The translations under genes and the position numbers were made by a program. The notes below the pieces were generated by a model. It saw only the letters and a program-made list of their open reading frames with translations. It had not been told where the DNA came from and made no database searches. From Alphaproteobacteria bacterium (GTDB lineage Bacteria; Pseudomonadota; Alphaproteobacteria; Sphingomonadales; Sphingomonadaceae), in NCBI GenBank assembly GCA_030424845.1, contig JAUHWC010000006.1, forward strand, positions 62,001-126,000: a stretch of 64,000 nucleotides of DNA, in the 5' to 3' direction. Positions within the stretch are counted from its first letter, which is position 1. Each line of letters begins with the position of its first letter. Below, in pieces: positions 25,232 through 34,576 of the stretch.

Positions 25232-26548
25232 CTAGAGCGCGTTGGCTCGCGCTATTCGCTCATACACCACCGAACTGAGCTTTGGCATGCGGCGGAAGCT
25301 GGTGCGATCCACGCTGACCAGGCCGAAGCGTGGGCCATAACCGAAAATCCACTCGAAGTTATCGAGCAGGGACCAATGGCAATAGCCGGTGACGGGAACC
25401 CCGTCGGCAATCGCGCTGTGCAGGTGGCCGAGTGCGTCGGGAATGAACCGTTGCCGCACAAGGTCGGTTGCATCATTTATGCCATGCTCGGTTACCAGGA
25501 TCGGCTTGCCTGTTTCGGCATGCGCATAGCGCACCGCGCCAGCCAGCGATGGCGCGTAAACATCCGTGCCGCCATTCTCGTGCCCGACATCTTCAGGCGC
25601 CGGCAAACGCCCGTCGGGGCCCCAGATCGCGCGCTCATAATTCTGTACGCCCAAGAAGTCATCCGCCTTGGCGACATCGAGCCAGCGGCGGTAGAGATGG
25701 TTACGCATCTCCTCCAGCTTGCCCTCGCCGCCGGGACCGGCCTGATCATCGAAAATGGCAATGGACAGGCCGACCGGAAGCTCGCTCCTCTCAGCCTTGA
25801 TCGCGTCGCGTGCCAGCGCGTGGCCCGCCTCCATGGCAATTTCGAGCGGTTCCACATCCTCTGGCCTGGTAACATTGGCAGAAACGAATTTCGCACTGTC
25901 TGTCAGCTCTCCGGCTCGATCAAGATTGGCCCGTTGCGCCTGCTTGAGTGCAGGCGGCAGATCGAGGCTTCCAAGCAGCTTGGGAAGGTTCGGTTCGTTG
26001 AAGGTGATCGCCTGGTGAATCCCGTCTCCCATCGCTCGCATGACGCGCCGGCATTGCTCCGCGAACCAGTGTCCTGCTTCGGGATTTAACCAGCCACCTG
26101 CCGCGGCAAACCAGCGCGGACTGGTGAAATGGTTGAAGGTCACGATCGGGGCCAGCCCGCGGGCATGGCAGCCCTCCACAATGCGCGCGTAATGGTCCAG
26201 CGCGGCTTGCGAAACCAGGCCCTGCTCGGGTTCGATCCGCGACCATTCCACGCTGAAGCGATAGGCGTTGAGGCCCATGGCAACGCACAGGTCGAGATCG
26301 GTTTCCCACAAGGCGAAGCTGTTGGCGGCATCACCTGCCGGCTCGGCAAAGGCAGTTGGCCGGATATTGGCGAGGAACCAGGTGTCCGACGCAGTATCAT
26401 TGCCCTCCACCTGATGACCCGAGGTGGAGGCTCCCCACAGAAAGCCATCGGGAAAGGCACGAACGCCAGGCTCCTGCGCCGCCAGCCGGCTTGCCGGGAT
26501 CGACAAGGCCACCAATCCCGCTGCGCCGATCAACTCTCGTCTGTTCAT
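25232..26548 (-). CDS. Exported GH1-family beta-glycosidase
   Basis: This 438-residue protein has a Tat-like signal (NRRELIGAAGLVALSIPAS) ending near residue 24. The GH1 acid/base is Glu185 (TFNEPN) and the nucleophile Glu354 (LVTEHGIND, with TEHG instead of the more common TENG). FLWGASTSGHQVEG and WSLLDNFEWIFGY are classic GH1 substrate-site segments. It would remove beta-glucosyl or related residues in the periplasm. GAGGG 7 nt before 26548 supports the start. It follows the sulfatase gene on the same strand after 58 bp. Confidence 0.92.
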   Translation of the reverse strand: MNRRELIGAAGLVALSIPASRLAAQEPGVRAFPDGFLWGASTSGHQVEGNDTASDTWFLANIRPTAFAEPAGDAANSFALWETDLDLCVAMGLNAYRFSVEWSRIEPEQGLVSQAALDHYARIVEGCHARGLAPIVTFNHFTSPRWFAAAGGWLNPEAGHWFAEQCRRVMRAMGDGIHQAITFNEPNLPKLLGSLDLPPALKQAQRANLDRAGELTDSAKFVSANVTRPEDVEPLEIAMEAGHALARDAIKAERSELPVGLSIAIFDDQAGPGGEGKLEEMRNHLYRRWLDVAKADDFLGVQNYERAIWGPDGRLPAPEDVGHENGGTDVYAPSLAGAVRYAHAETGKPILVTEHGINDATDLVRQRFIPDALGHLHSAIADGVPVTGYCHWSLLDNFEWIFGYGPRFGLVSVDRTSFRRMPKLSSVVYERIARANAL

Positions 26549-26606
26549 GCCAACCCTCACGTCATAACGGTTCGGCCATTGCCCGGCTCGAACGAGACTG
26601 GGATCC

Positions 26607-27986
26607 TCAATAGCGGTCGCTGAAGAATTCCCGGTTGTCCTGTCGGCTGCTACCCAATGGATAGGGCAGCATCTGCGCGTTCCAGGCATCCCATTCGCCG
26701 CGCAGGCGGCGGAAGATCTCGGGTTCTGCATCCTTGCGGTTGGCCCGTTCGCGCGGATCGTTCGCGAGGTTGAAGAGATATTGCTCGCTTCCGGTGACAA
26801 GCAGTTTCCAGTCACCGGATCGCACGGCTGCCATTCCGCCATTCGACGCCATCCGCCAGAACAGCGTGCGCTCCACCGGGTCTGCCCCGTCCAGCAATTG
26901 CGCTCCGATATCCATCCCGTCGTAAGTGTCGGCAGGGACTTCGCCTCCTGCCAGGGAAACGAAGGTGGGCAGGAAATCCATGGAGATGGCCACCTGATCG
27001 GTCCGTGTTCCCGCCGCGATACGGTCGGGCCATTGGGCCAGCAGGGGCACGCGCAGGCCACCTTCAAGCAACTCGCCCTTCATTCCCACGAAAGGCCAGG
27101 TGTCGCTGAACCTTTCCCCGCCGTTGTCACTGGTGAACACGATCAGCGTGTTGTCGAGCTCACCCATGTCGCGCAGCGTGTCCAGCACCTTGCCGACATT
27201 GTCATCCATGGCGCTGACCATATTGGCGAAGGTTTCCAGCGTTCCGCCGTCAAAATGCCGGAAGTCCTGCATCATGCGCGCAACTTCCTCGTCCTCGCGC
27301 CCTTCCCACGGCCAGTGCGGCGCGGTGAAGTGGAGGGACAGGAACAGCGGGCCGGACTTTTCGCGGATGACCCTGACGGCTTCGTCTCCGAAGACATCGG
27401 TCAGATAGCCTGCGCGTTCCACTTCCTCGTTGCCCTGCATCAGACCGACACCAACATCGCGGCCACCCTGCACGGGATGATGGCGGAAGTAGTCGACACC
27501 GCCGGGGACGATGCCGAAGAAATGGTCATAGCCATGCGTCAACGGATTGTGCAGTGGCGGTTGGCCGAGGTGCCACTTGCCGACCAGCGCGGTCTGATAA
27601 CCAAGTTCGCGCAGCACTTCAGGCATGGTGCGCCATTCGTGCGGAATGCCGGTTCCAGGGGGTGAGGTGGGCACGATGGGCTCTTCCAGTCCGGCCGGGA
27701 AGCGATACTGGTAGCAGCCGGTAAGAAGCCCGGTTCGGGTGGGCGAACAAATCGAGCTATTGGCATAGCCCTGGGTGAAGAACACCCCGTTTTCCGCAAT
27801 GGAATCGATGTGCGGGGTGCGGTTCATGCGCGAACCGGTGCAGCCAAGATCTGCATAGCCAAGGTCGTCGGCCATGATGAAGATGATGTTCGGCAGATCG
27901 CGCGTTCTTGCCTTCAGGGACAAAGGCATTGCCGCGATGGCGGCGGTTGCACTCGCGCCCGCAAGTAACTGGCGACGGTCAAGCAT
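26607..27986 (-). CDS. Exported type I sulfatase
   Basis: This 459-residue protein has a Tat-like signal (LDRRQLLAGASATAA), the calcium-binding start NIIFIMADDLGYADLGC (Asp40, Asp41) and the formylglycine site CSPTRTGLLTG (Cys80). The later KWHLG is also conserved. Formylglycine sulfatases hydrolyse sulfate esters; the maturing enzyme is not in this window. It lies between the TonB receptor and the GH1 gene on the minus strand, so sulfate removal from a glycoside or phenol may precede GH1 action. The exact ester is unknown. Confidence 0.93.
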   Translation of the reverse strand: MLDRRQLLAGASATAAIAAMPLSLKARTRDLPNIIFIMADDLGYADLGCTGSRMNRTPHIDSIAENGVFFTQGYANSSICSPTRTGLLTGCYQYRFPAGLEEPIVPTSPPGTGIPHEWRTMPEVLRELGYQTALVGKWHLGQPPLHNPLTHGYDHFFGIVPGGVDYFRHHPVQGGRDVGVGLMQGNEEVERAGYLTDVFGDEAVRVIREKSGPLFLSLHFTAPHWPWEGREDEEVARMMQDFRHFDGGTLETFANMVSAMDDNVGKVLDTLRDMGELDNTLIVFTSDNGGERFSDTWPFVGMKGELLEGGLRVPLLAQWPDRIAAGTRTDQVAISMDFLPTFVSLAGGEVPADTYDGMDIGAQLLDGADPVERTLFWRMASNGGMAAVRSGDWKLLVTGSEQYLFNLANDPRERANRKDAEPEIFRRLRGEWDAWNAQMLPYPLGSSRQDNREFFSDRY

Positions 27987-28104
27987 GATCCTGCTCCTGT
28001 ATGTACTTCATTTGCGGCAAAGGGACGGAAGTTTTCAGGATCCGTCCCATCACCTTCTCAAATTGGCATCAGCGCGTTGTCCGGTCACAAAAGTCCCGGA
28101 AACC

Positions 28105-28139
28105 GACACTTGCGCCGACCTCGGGCCGACGCAAGTGTC
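28105..28139 (-). terminator. Hairpin downstream of the first TonB receptor
   Basis: GACACTTGCG (28105-28114) pairs perfectly with CGCAAGTGTC (28130-28139) across a 15-nt loop, 12 bp past the receptor stop. It probably ends or attenuates receptor transcription before the sulfatase gene. Confidence 0.6.
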
Positions 28140-28150
28140 CATCGGCAGCC

Positions 28151-30469
28151 CTAGTAGCGGAAGCTGCCCGTCAGACCGACGATACGCGCAGTCTTGTTCG
28201 CGGCAGGCCAAGCGCGACGACCGCCATCCGGCTGGCCGCCAAAGACGCTCGGAAGAGAGTTGATCGGTTCGCGTTCTGCCGTCAGGTTCCGCGCAAACAG
28301 CGAAAGCGACCATGCTCCGTCCGCATCGCGGATACCGGCACCCATGTTGATCAGCTCGTGCGCCGGATACATGTACTGCGGTGCGCCATAGTTGCCGATG
28401 CGCATCCTGCTCTTGTAGACCAGATTGCCGTTGATGAACGGTTCCACCGAGCCGCCGGTCTCGAAGCTGTATTCACCCGAGAGGGTGAACTTGTGCTTGG
28501 GCGCGAGGTTGATCTGCTCCCCGCCCACGTCGATGCCATCGTCTGCGAGATATCCATCGGGATAGGTGGCGCGGTTGAACTGATAGCCGGCGCTGGTGGT
28601 GAAGCCCGGGAACAGCTCGCCGGTCAGGTTTACTTCAAAACCGTAGGACTCGACGCTCTCGATGTTTGCGGCCGCCGAAAGCAGCTGGCCGCCGACGTTC
28701 TCCGTGGTCTGCGACTGGAAGTTCTCTACCTCGGTATAGAAGATGTTCCCCGAAAGCAGGAAGTTCTCGATCTCCACACGGCCACCAAGTTCGAAGGCGA
28801 TCGACTTTTCCGGTTCCAGGATGATCCCGGCGGTATCGCCGGGGACCAGGGATGCAGCCGGCGGCTTGTAGCCACGCGCCAGCGAAATGAAGATGCTGGA
28901 TGAAGGCGAAGGTTGCAGGCTCAGGCCAATTCGCCCTGAAATGTCGCTATCCTTGACCGCCGAAACGACATCCGGGGTCAACTTGTCGTAAGCCACACCC
29001 ATCGAAACCGACACGTCGTTATAGCGGATGCCGCCAAACAGGTCGAGATTGTCGGTCAGGTTGATCGTGGTGTCTGCAAAGAGAGCCGCGACCTCGGTAT
29101 CGGTTTCCTCGTATTCGAAGCGGACCGTCGGATTGCCGAAGCCATAGACGAACGGCGCGCAGCCATAGAAGCCTGCTCGCGGTCCGCCGGGAATGCTGAA
29201 GTCGCCGGCATAGGGGCACACGCTGAAGCCAATGCGATCGCCGGGCGTCGTCAGGTTGAACGGACCGTCGATTGTCGGCTCGGTGTGAGCGGCATATTCC
29301 TGGTAGAAGCCGCCAAAGACCACGTCGAAGCCATTGCCTTCGTAGCCGAAGCGCAGCTCCTGGCTCCACTGGTCGCCCAGTGCGCGGATGTTCTCGCGGT
29401 TGGCCGAATTCGCTCCGACCAGTCGGGTGTAATCCACCGAATCCGTGCGGAAATTGCGTTCGCGATAGGCGGTGACAGAGGTCAGCGTCAGGTTGTCTGC
29501 CACCTCGAAATCAGCAACAGCGGACAGGCCCCATGCGGTCTTTGACTGATAGCCGGGGAATTCGGAGCAATATTCTTCAAGCCTGGGGGAAGGCGTCACG
29601 CCGCAAGCTGTCAGCAGCGCTCCGGCACCGCCGGTGGGCGGGGCTTCCGGATAAGCTTGGAACGACCATGCGTTATCGATACGGTTGACGTATTCACCCG
29701 TGATCAGGATCTTCGCAGCCGGCGAAGGCTCGATCAGCACGCGACCGCGCAAACCGAAATCGGTAACCTTGTTGTCCTTGCCGGTGAACGTGTTGCGCTG
29801 CAGGCCGGTTTCGCGCTGATACTGGCTCGCCACGCGGACGGCGATGATGTCGCTGAGAGGAAGGTTGAAACCGGCGTTGAAGACCATGTTGCCGAACTCG
29901 GCACCGGCTGTGCCCTTGTCGGCGAACTCGAAGCCGCCGTTGACGCTCACGCCATCGAAGTTCGGCTGGGCCGTGGTGATCTTGATGACACCTGCCGATG
30001 CCCCCTGGCCGAACAATGTCCCTTGCGGACCGCGAAGAACTTCGACCTGAGCGAGGTCATACAGCAGCGGGAAGGCGAGGTTCCCGATCGATACATCATC
30101 GATCAAGAGCGCGACGGACGGGGCAACGCTGGATGTGAACACACCCGTGCCGAGCCCGCGCAGCCTGGCACCGCCGTTGGCTTCGCCACCGGCGCTCTGG
30201 CTGATTTCAAGCGCGGGAGTCAGGCGCTGCAAGTCATCGATGTTGCGAACCTGGTTACGCTCCAGCTCCTCGGCCGTGGCAACGGTGACCGGAACCGGGA
30301 TTTCAAGCAGGCTCTCTTCACGCTGGCGCGCGGTTACGATGATCCTGTCGTCATCGGCGTCGGCGGATGCATCCACTGCTTCCTGCGCCTGCGCGCCGAA
30401 GGGGATTGCTGCCATGGCGCAGGCAATTGCCAGCACCGAAGGGCGATTCCATTGACCGTTCTTTTGCAT
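28151..30469 (-). CDS. TonB-dependent outer-membrane receptor
   Basis: This 772-residue protein has a signal peptide ending in GAQAQ and a TonB box-like DRIIVTARQRE. The plug domain reads IDDLQRLTPALEIS and VEVLRGPQGTLFGQGASAG, and a 22-strand-type barrel ends in FRY. It imports large or scarce ligands across the outer membrane using TonB energy. In a catabolic island such receptors usually take up glycosides or polyphenols. It is followed by sulfatase and GH1 genes. The 340-bp upstream region contains a weak match to the TetR-type site. Confidence 0.93.
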   Translation of the reverse strand: MQKNGQWNRPSVLAIACAMAAIPFGAQAQEAVDASADADDDRIIVTARQREESLLEIPVPVTVATAEELERNQVRNIDDLQRLTPALEISQSAGGEANGGARLRGLGTGVFTSSVAPSVALLIDDVSIGNLAFPLLYDLAQVEVLRGPQGTLFGQGASAGVIKITTAQPNFDGVSVNGGFEFADKGTAGAEFGNMVFNAGFNLPLSDIIAVRVASQYQRETGLQRNTFTGKDNKVTDFGLRGRVLIEPSPAAKILITGEYVNRIDNAWSFQAYPEAPPTGGAGALLTACGVTPSPRLEEYCSEFPGYQSKTAWGLSAVADFEVADNLTLTSVTAYRERNFRTDSVDYTRLVGANSANRENIRALGDQWSQELRFGYEGNGFDVVFGGFYQEYAAHTEPTIDGPFNLTTPGDRIGFSVCPYAGDFSIPGGPRAGFYGCAPFVYGFGNPTVRFEYEETDTEVAALFADTTINLTDNLDLFGGIRYNDVSVSMGVAYDKLTPDVVSAVKDSDISGRIGLSLQPSPSSSIFISLARGYKPPAASLVPGDTAGIILEPEKSIAFELGGRVEIENFLLSGNIFYTEVENFQSQTTENVGGQLLSAAANIESVESYGFEVNLTGELFPGFTTSAGYQFNRATYPDGYLADDGIDVGGEQINLAPKHKFTLSGEYSFETGGSVEPFINGNLVYKSRMRIGNYGAPQYMYPAHELINMGAGIRDADGAWSLSLFARNLTAEREPINSLPSVFGGQPDGGRRAWPAANKTARIVGLTGSFRY

Positions 30470-30810
30470 CCTGTTGTCCTCCCTGAATGCATTTGCGTCC
30501 GGCCTGCCCTTTTGCGTTCATGGGTTAGGCCGTTCTTGTTCCCGCAATCACTCGGCCAAAAGCATGGAATTATGAAACGGTTTAAATCAATATGTAGCTA
30601 TTGACAGACGAGATAGGACAAACGTTCTATATATCATAATGTTAGGAGCGATTCCCCGCCTTTCAAATATCGCGGACGCAGGAACTAACCCATGGCATCG
30701 ATGTGTTCGTCACCAGACAACGCAGCACATCCGGGCGTCCGGTCGCTCAAGGTTGCGGTGGGCAAAGTACCCGGTGAATCGGCTTGCGAAAGCGCCGGGA
30801 ATCGCCCCGC
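30470..30810. other. Intergenic region between MFS transporter and TonB receptor
   Basis: This 341-bp stretch holds the presumed leftward promoter and leader of the TonB receptor. It includes an AT-rich segment (about 30560-30645) with a weak copy of the 24-bp palindrome at 30610-30633. Short rightward open frames here lack ribosome-binding sites and family features. I see no gene. Confidence 0.5.
30610..30633. promoter_or_regulatory. Weak TetR-type palindrome upstream of TonB receptor
   Basis: The core AGGAC-AAAC-GTTCT matches the AGAAT-N4-ATTCT consensus with three differences and is followed by ATATA. It lies about 140 bp upstream of the receptor start. This is the poorest of the seven sites and may be chance. 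Confidence 0.25.
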
Positions 30811-32250
30811 TCAATCCTCGTGTGCGAACAGTCTTGCTGGCAGAAGGCTGACGGAAACTACCGCAAGGGCGAGCAGTGCGGCGACCACCATCGCGGCTGG
30901 CAGCAAACCATCCAGCGCGGGGCGTACCTCTCCGCCCAGTGCGAAATAGGCGCCGCCCACCAGCGCAATGCCCAGCGCGCCGCCCATCTGCTGCGATGTG
31001 CGGAAAGTTGCACTGGCCGTGCCTGCCAGTTCGCGCGGCACCTCTGCCACCACGATCGGGCCGAGCGGACCTTGCAGGCATCCCATCCCGAGGCCCGCGA
31101 ATGCCAGCACGCACAGCAGCCAGGCATCGCCGTCATTCCCGCCGCGGATCATGAGCATCACGGCGACGGTGGAAACCAGCATGAGCATCCCGCCGGCAGT
31201 GGGGAGCGTCTTGCCGATCCGCGGCAGCAGGCGCGGAACGAGGAAGCCCACCGCGAACATCACCCCAACACCGAAGGGAATGTGGACCAGCGCGGTATCG
31301 AGCGGAGTCAGGCCCAGCCCGGTCTGCAACGCAACGGCGAAAACCAGCAGGAAACCGATGGACGCTGCGGCGAAGCCGAAGCTGGCGGATGTGGCCCAAC
31401 GGAAGGTGCCGATACGGAAGAGGTCCGGACGGATAATGGTCGGCAAGCTCCGGGAAACGCGATTGTTCGCCCTGAACCAGCCTGCGCCGGCAAGCAGGAC
31501 ACCGATCACAATCAAGCCCAGCAGTTCGGGCCTCCAGCCACGCTCGCCTCCTTCGATGAGGCCATAGAGCAAGGCACCGAATGCGCCGCAGAAGACAAGC
31601 GCCCCCAGCGGATCGATGCGCAACTCGGCCTTGGCTTCGGCTTCCGGAAGCACGAACCATCCCATGATCACGGCGAACAGTCCGATAGGCAGGTTGATCA
31701 GGAAGATCACGCGCCATCCCAGTCCCAGCAAATCCATGTCGATCAGCATCCCGCCAACGATCGGCCCCAGGATCGCCGCCAATCCAAGGATCAGGCCGAA
31801 GTAGGCGAGCTGCTTTACTCGCTCCAGTGGAGTATAGAGCAATTGCACGATGGCCATGCTCTGCGGGGCCATTATCGCGCCTGTCGCACCTTGCAGCAGG
31901 CGTGCGATCACCAGTTCCGTGGGATCGCGCGCCAGCCCGCACATGACCGAAGCGATGACGAAGCCCGCCACGCCCACCAGGAATACGCGCGAATGGCCCA
32001 GCGCATCGCCCAACCTGCCGCCAAGCAGGAGCAGCGAACCAAGCGCCAGCAGATATCCCGCCACGATCCACTGCATGGCGGCGGGAGAAGCATCGAGCGA
32101 GGTGCGGATCACCGGGATCGCGGTGTTGACGATGGTGGTATCGACCACCTCAAGCACCACGGCCACCAGCACGGTGAGAAATGCCAGCGTACGGCGGCGA
32201 TCACTCATCCCGATGGCGCTTGGGGCACCTTGCGCTGTTGTCTCGCTCAC
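30811..32250 (-). CDS. MFS transporter, DHA2 (EmrB/QacA-like) family
   Basis: This protein of about 479 residues has around 14 hydrophobic segments. Motif C-like sequence is seen early (VLEVVDTTIVNTAIPVI) and GGRLGDALGHSRVFLVG is the A-motif loop. DHA2 members are proton-driven multidrug exporters. The likely start is a GTG at 32250 with GGAGAA 6 nt upstream; ATGs at 32208 and 32295 are alternatives. It is divergent from the MFS gene at 32416, with a palindromic site between them, so it may export a toxic aglycone or intermediate under the same control. Confidence 0.9.
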   Translation of the reverse strand: MSETTAQGAPSAIGMSDRRRTLAFLTVLVAVVLEVVDTTIVNTAIPVIRTSLDASPAAMQWIVAGYLLALGSLLLLGGRLGDALGHSRVFLVGVAGFVIASVMCGLARDPTELVIARLLQGATGAIMAPQSMAIVQLLYTPLERVKQLAYFGLILGLAAILGPIVGGMLIDMDLLGLGWRVIFLINLPIGLFAVIMGWFVLPEAEAKAELRIDPLGALVFCGAFGALLYGLIEGGERGWRPELLGLIVIGVLLAGAGWFRANNRVSRSLPTIIRPDLFRIGTFRWATSASFGFAAASIGFLLVFAVALQTGLGLTPLDTALVHIPFGVGVMFAVGFLVPRLLPRIGKTLPTAGGMLMLVSTVAVMLMIRGGNDGDAWLLCVLAFAGLGMGCLQGPLGPIVVAEVPRELAGTASATFRTSQQMGGALGIALVGGAYFALGGEVRPALDGLLPAAMVVAALLALAVVSVSLLPARLFAHED

Positions 32251-32294
32251 TCGTTCTTCTCCGGAAATCCCGCGAAAGCCGATCTGCGAGACCA

Positions 32295-32318
32295 AAATTA
32301 AAATGATGCTTCTATTAT
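32295..32318. promoter_or_regulatory. TetR-type palindrome between two divergent MFS genes
   Basis: AAATT-AAAAT-GATG-CTTCT-ATTAT matches the shared palindrome with two core differences. It lies in the 165-bp divergent region, 45 bp from the DHA2 start and 97 bp from the other MFS start. Confidence 0.5.
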
Positions 32319-32415
32319 TCGCCCGATTGCCCTAACGTCAATCGCAAGAATGCCGCGAAGGTGAATCATGCGGCCGGAACAACATGCCCCGCGAAGGGGA
32401 TGAGGGAGTGGATCA

Positions 32416-33642
32416 ATGAGCAACGCAGCTGCGCCGAGGCAGGCGGGCATCCCGCAGGGTTTGACTGTCATCCTGACAGGTTTCCTGCCAATTCTGGCAA
32501 TCGTTTCAATGTTCCCGGCAGTTGGCGCGATGATCGGGCATTTCGCTCCCACGGATCCGGCAGCCGCAACCAAGGTGCCTTCAATGGTCACCGCGCCGGG
32601 CCTGGCCATCGCCGTGATCGCCCTGTTCGCGGGCGTGCTGGTGGACAAGTTCGGCCGCCGCAAGCTGCTGCTCGCCTCCACGCTTTCCTACGGCATCATC
32701 GGCGTGGTTCCCTTCTTCCTCGAAGACCTCGACCAGATATATGCCTCGCGCCTGCTGCTCGGCGTGAGCGAGGCAGCGATCCTGACCACCATCAACACGC
32801 TGATAGCCGACTACTGGGACGAAGCAGGCCGTCGCCGCTGGCTGACACTGCAAGGCATGGTCGGGCCGGCGTTGTCCTCCATCATGATCTTCTTCGCCGG
32901 CACGCTGACTGCCTGGAAGTGGAACGGCATCTTCCTGCTCTACCTGATCGCCATCCCCATCTTCTTCGCCATGCTGAAATACATGTACGAGCCGGACAGC
33001 GATGCGACCGTGCGGCGCAACCTGGGAATGGATGAAAAGGGCGTGGCCTCCACTGACTTCCCCTGGCTGCTCATGCTTGGCATCGGTGCCCTCACGCTGT
33101 TCACCTCGCTGGTCTATTACGTGTTCATCGTGAACGGTTCGATCGTCTGGCAGGAGCTCGGGATCGAGGATCCGGAAAGCATCGGCCAGATTACTGCCCT
33201 GCCCAGCCTGTTCATCCTTGCCGGTGCGGCCCTGTTTTTCCTGCTGGGCAAGAAGGATGTTGCGGCCCGCTGGCAAGTGGCAATCACTCTCGGCTTCCTG
33301 GGTAGCGGCCTTGCCCTGATGGGGCTGACCAGCAACTGGCAGGGTATGGTCGGCGGGATGGTGCTGCAGCAGACCGGCGCCGGCATGGCCATTCCGGTTC
33401 TGATCGCATGGGCACAGAAGAAGCTTCCATACGAACATCGCGGCCGGGGCATGGGCGTGTGGACGGCCACGTTCTTCTTCGGCCAGTTCGCTTCGCCGCT
33501 GGTGCTGAGCGCCGTCCGCGGCGAGGATGGAACGATGCAGAGCGCTTTCCTTTTCGCAGGCATTGCTGCGGTTGTGGGCGGGCTCGTGGCGGCTGTCGTG
33601 ATGGGCATGACAGCCAGGAATGACGCTGCCGCAGCAGGATGA
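32416..33642 (+). CDS. MFS transporter
   Basis: This 408-residue protein has about 12 transmembrane segments and the A-motif loop GVLVDKFGRRKLLL. It lacks a recognisable specific subfamily signature. It heads a rightward operon with a secreted alpha/beta hydrolase, a SnoaL-like lipoprotein and a DUF1080 protein, so it probably imports the sugar or glycoside they produce. A palindromic site lies 97 bp upstream. Confidence 0.91.
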   Translation: MSNAAAPRQAGIPQGLTVILTGFLPILAIVSMFPAVGAMIGHFAPTDPAAATKVPSMVTAPGLAIAVIALFAGVLVDKFGRRKLLLASTLSYGIIGVVPFFLEDLDQIYASRLLLGVSEAAILTTINTLIADYWDEAGRRRWLTLQGMVGPALSSIMIFFAGTLTAWKWNGIFLLYLIAIPIFFAMLKYMYEPDSDATVRRNLGMDEKGVASTDFPWLLMLGIGALTLFTSLVYYVFIVNGSIVWQELGIEDPESIGQITALPSLFILAGAALFFLLGKKDVAARWQVAITLGFLGSGLALMGLTSNWQGMVGGMVLQQTGAGMAIPVLIAWAQKKLPYEHRGRGMGVWTATFFFGQFASPLVLSAVRGEDGTMQSAFLFAGIAAVVGGLVAAVVMGMTARNDAAAAG

Positions 33643-33658
33643 TCGGGAAGGAAGGATC

Positions 33659-34576
33659 ATGCTGAAGCAGGCAATCGCCGCGCTTGTAGCTCTTGGAGCA
33701 CTTTGCGCCGCACCCGGGCAGGCTCAGGAGACATTCGACTACACGGAAATCCCCGCGCCTTTGCAGCCTGCAGCCATCCCGCTTGGCACGGTCAGCAAGG
33801 ATACCCCCGACCGGGAACAGTGGATGGTCCAGAATGGTGTGGTGGGCGTACGCAACGTAACAGTGCCTACACTTACCCCGGTCCTGCCTTCGGGTACTTC
33901 AACGGGGTCTGCGGTTATCGTTGCCCCGGGCGGTGCCTTCCTTGGCCTGGCGATCGATCATGAAGGCTGGCAGGTCGCCAGATGGCTCGCGAACCGGGGT
34001 ATCGCGGCTTTCGTTCTGAAGTACCGCGTGCTGCCCACTCCTGTCGACAACGACCAGTTCAGGCTCGAGAACAACGCCATGCGCAACGGCGGAAAGGCTA
34101 GCTTCGCCCCTCCCGAAGATACCCCTCCCGAGGCGCTCGCTGATGGCCTCGCAGCGATCCGCTATGTTCGCGAACATGCCGAGGAATTCGGCATCGATCC
34201 GGAGCGGGTGGGCTTCATGGGTTTTTCCGCAGGCGGCTTCCTGAGCCGTAGCGTGGTCGAACACGGCGGGGCGGGCATGCCTGATTTCGTCGCGCCGATC
34301 TATCCCAGTATGGCACCGATGAATGTCCCGGAAAACGCACCGCCGATGTTCGTTGCCATTGCGGCAGACGATTTCCTGCTGGACATGCACCCGGACATGC
34401 CGTTGCTGCAAGACTATCGCGCCGCCGGCCGTCCCATCGAATTCCATTTACTGGCCAACGGCGGCCATGGTTTCGGGCTCGAGTTGGGCACGCGCGGAAT
34501 GGCGAGCGAGGACTGGATCGAGACCTTGTACAGGTGGATGCGCTCCATCGACGTGCTGGAGGCCGGTGGAGAGTGA
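33659..34576 (+). CDS. Secreted alpha/beta hydrolase (acetylesterase/BD-FAE-like)
   Basis: This 305-residue protein has a Sec signal (MLKQAIAALVALGALCAAPGQAQ), an oxyanion-loop region VAPGGAFLGLAIDHEGW and nucleophile Ser190 in MGFSAGG. The Asp lies in AADDFLLD and the His in NGGHGFG. The pattern fits carbohydrate acetyl- or feruloyl-esterases fused elsewhere to xylanases. A paralogue lies at 56828. The start with AGGA just upstream and the signal peptide exclude the longer frame from 33620. It probably de-esterifies glycosides in the periplasm. Confidence 0.89.
   Translation: MLKQAIAALVALGALCAAPGQAQETFDYTEIPAPLQPAAIPLGTVSKDTPDREQWMVQNGVVGVRNVTVPTLTPVLPSGTSTGSAVIVAPGGAFLGLAIDHEGWQVARWLANRGIAAFVLKYRVLPTPVDNDQFRLENNAMRNGGKASFAPPEDTPPEALADGLAAIRYVREHAEEFGIDPERVGFMGFSAGGFLSRSVVEHGGAGMPDFVAPIYPSMAPMNVPENAPPMFVAIAADDFLLDMHPDMPLLQDYRAAGRPIEFHLLANGGHGFGLELGTRGMASEDWIETLYRWMRSIDVLEAGGE

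Noticed and set aside
25232-27067. A GH1 start far upstream (611 codons)
   Set aside because: The extra N-terminal part overlaps the sulfatase gene, while the ATG at 26548 has a good Shine-Dalgarno and begins a signal peptide.
30639-30851. A 70-codon plus-strand frame behind a TTGACA-like box at 30601
   Set aside because: It has no ribosome-binding site and no family resemblance, it overlaps the DHA2 gene end, and it has no -10 box at suitable spacing.
30784-32301. A 505-codon plus-strand open frame
   Set aside because: It is antisense to the DHA2 transporter; its Gln/His/Arg-rich composition is typical of a shadow frame.
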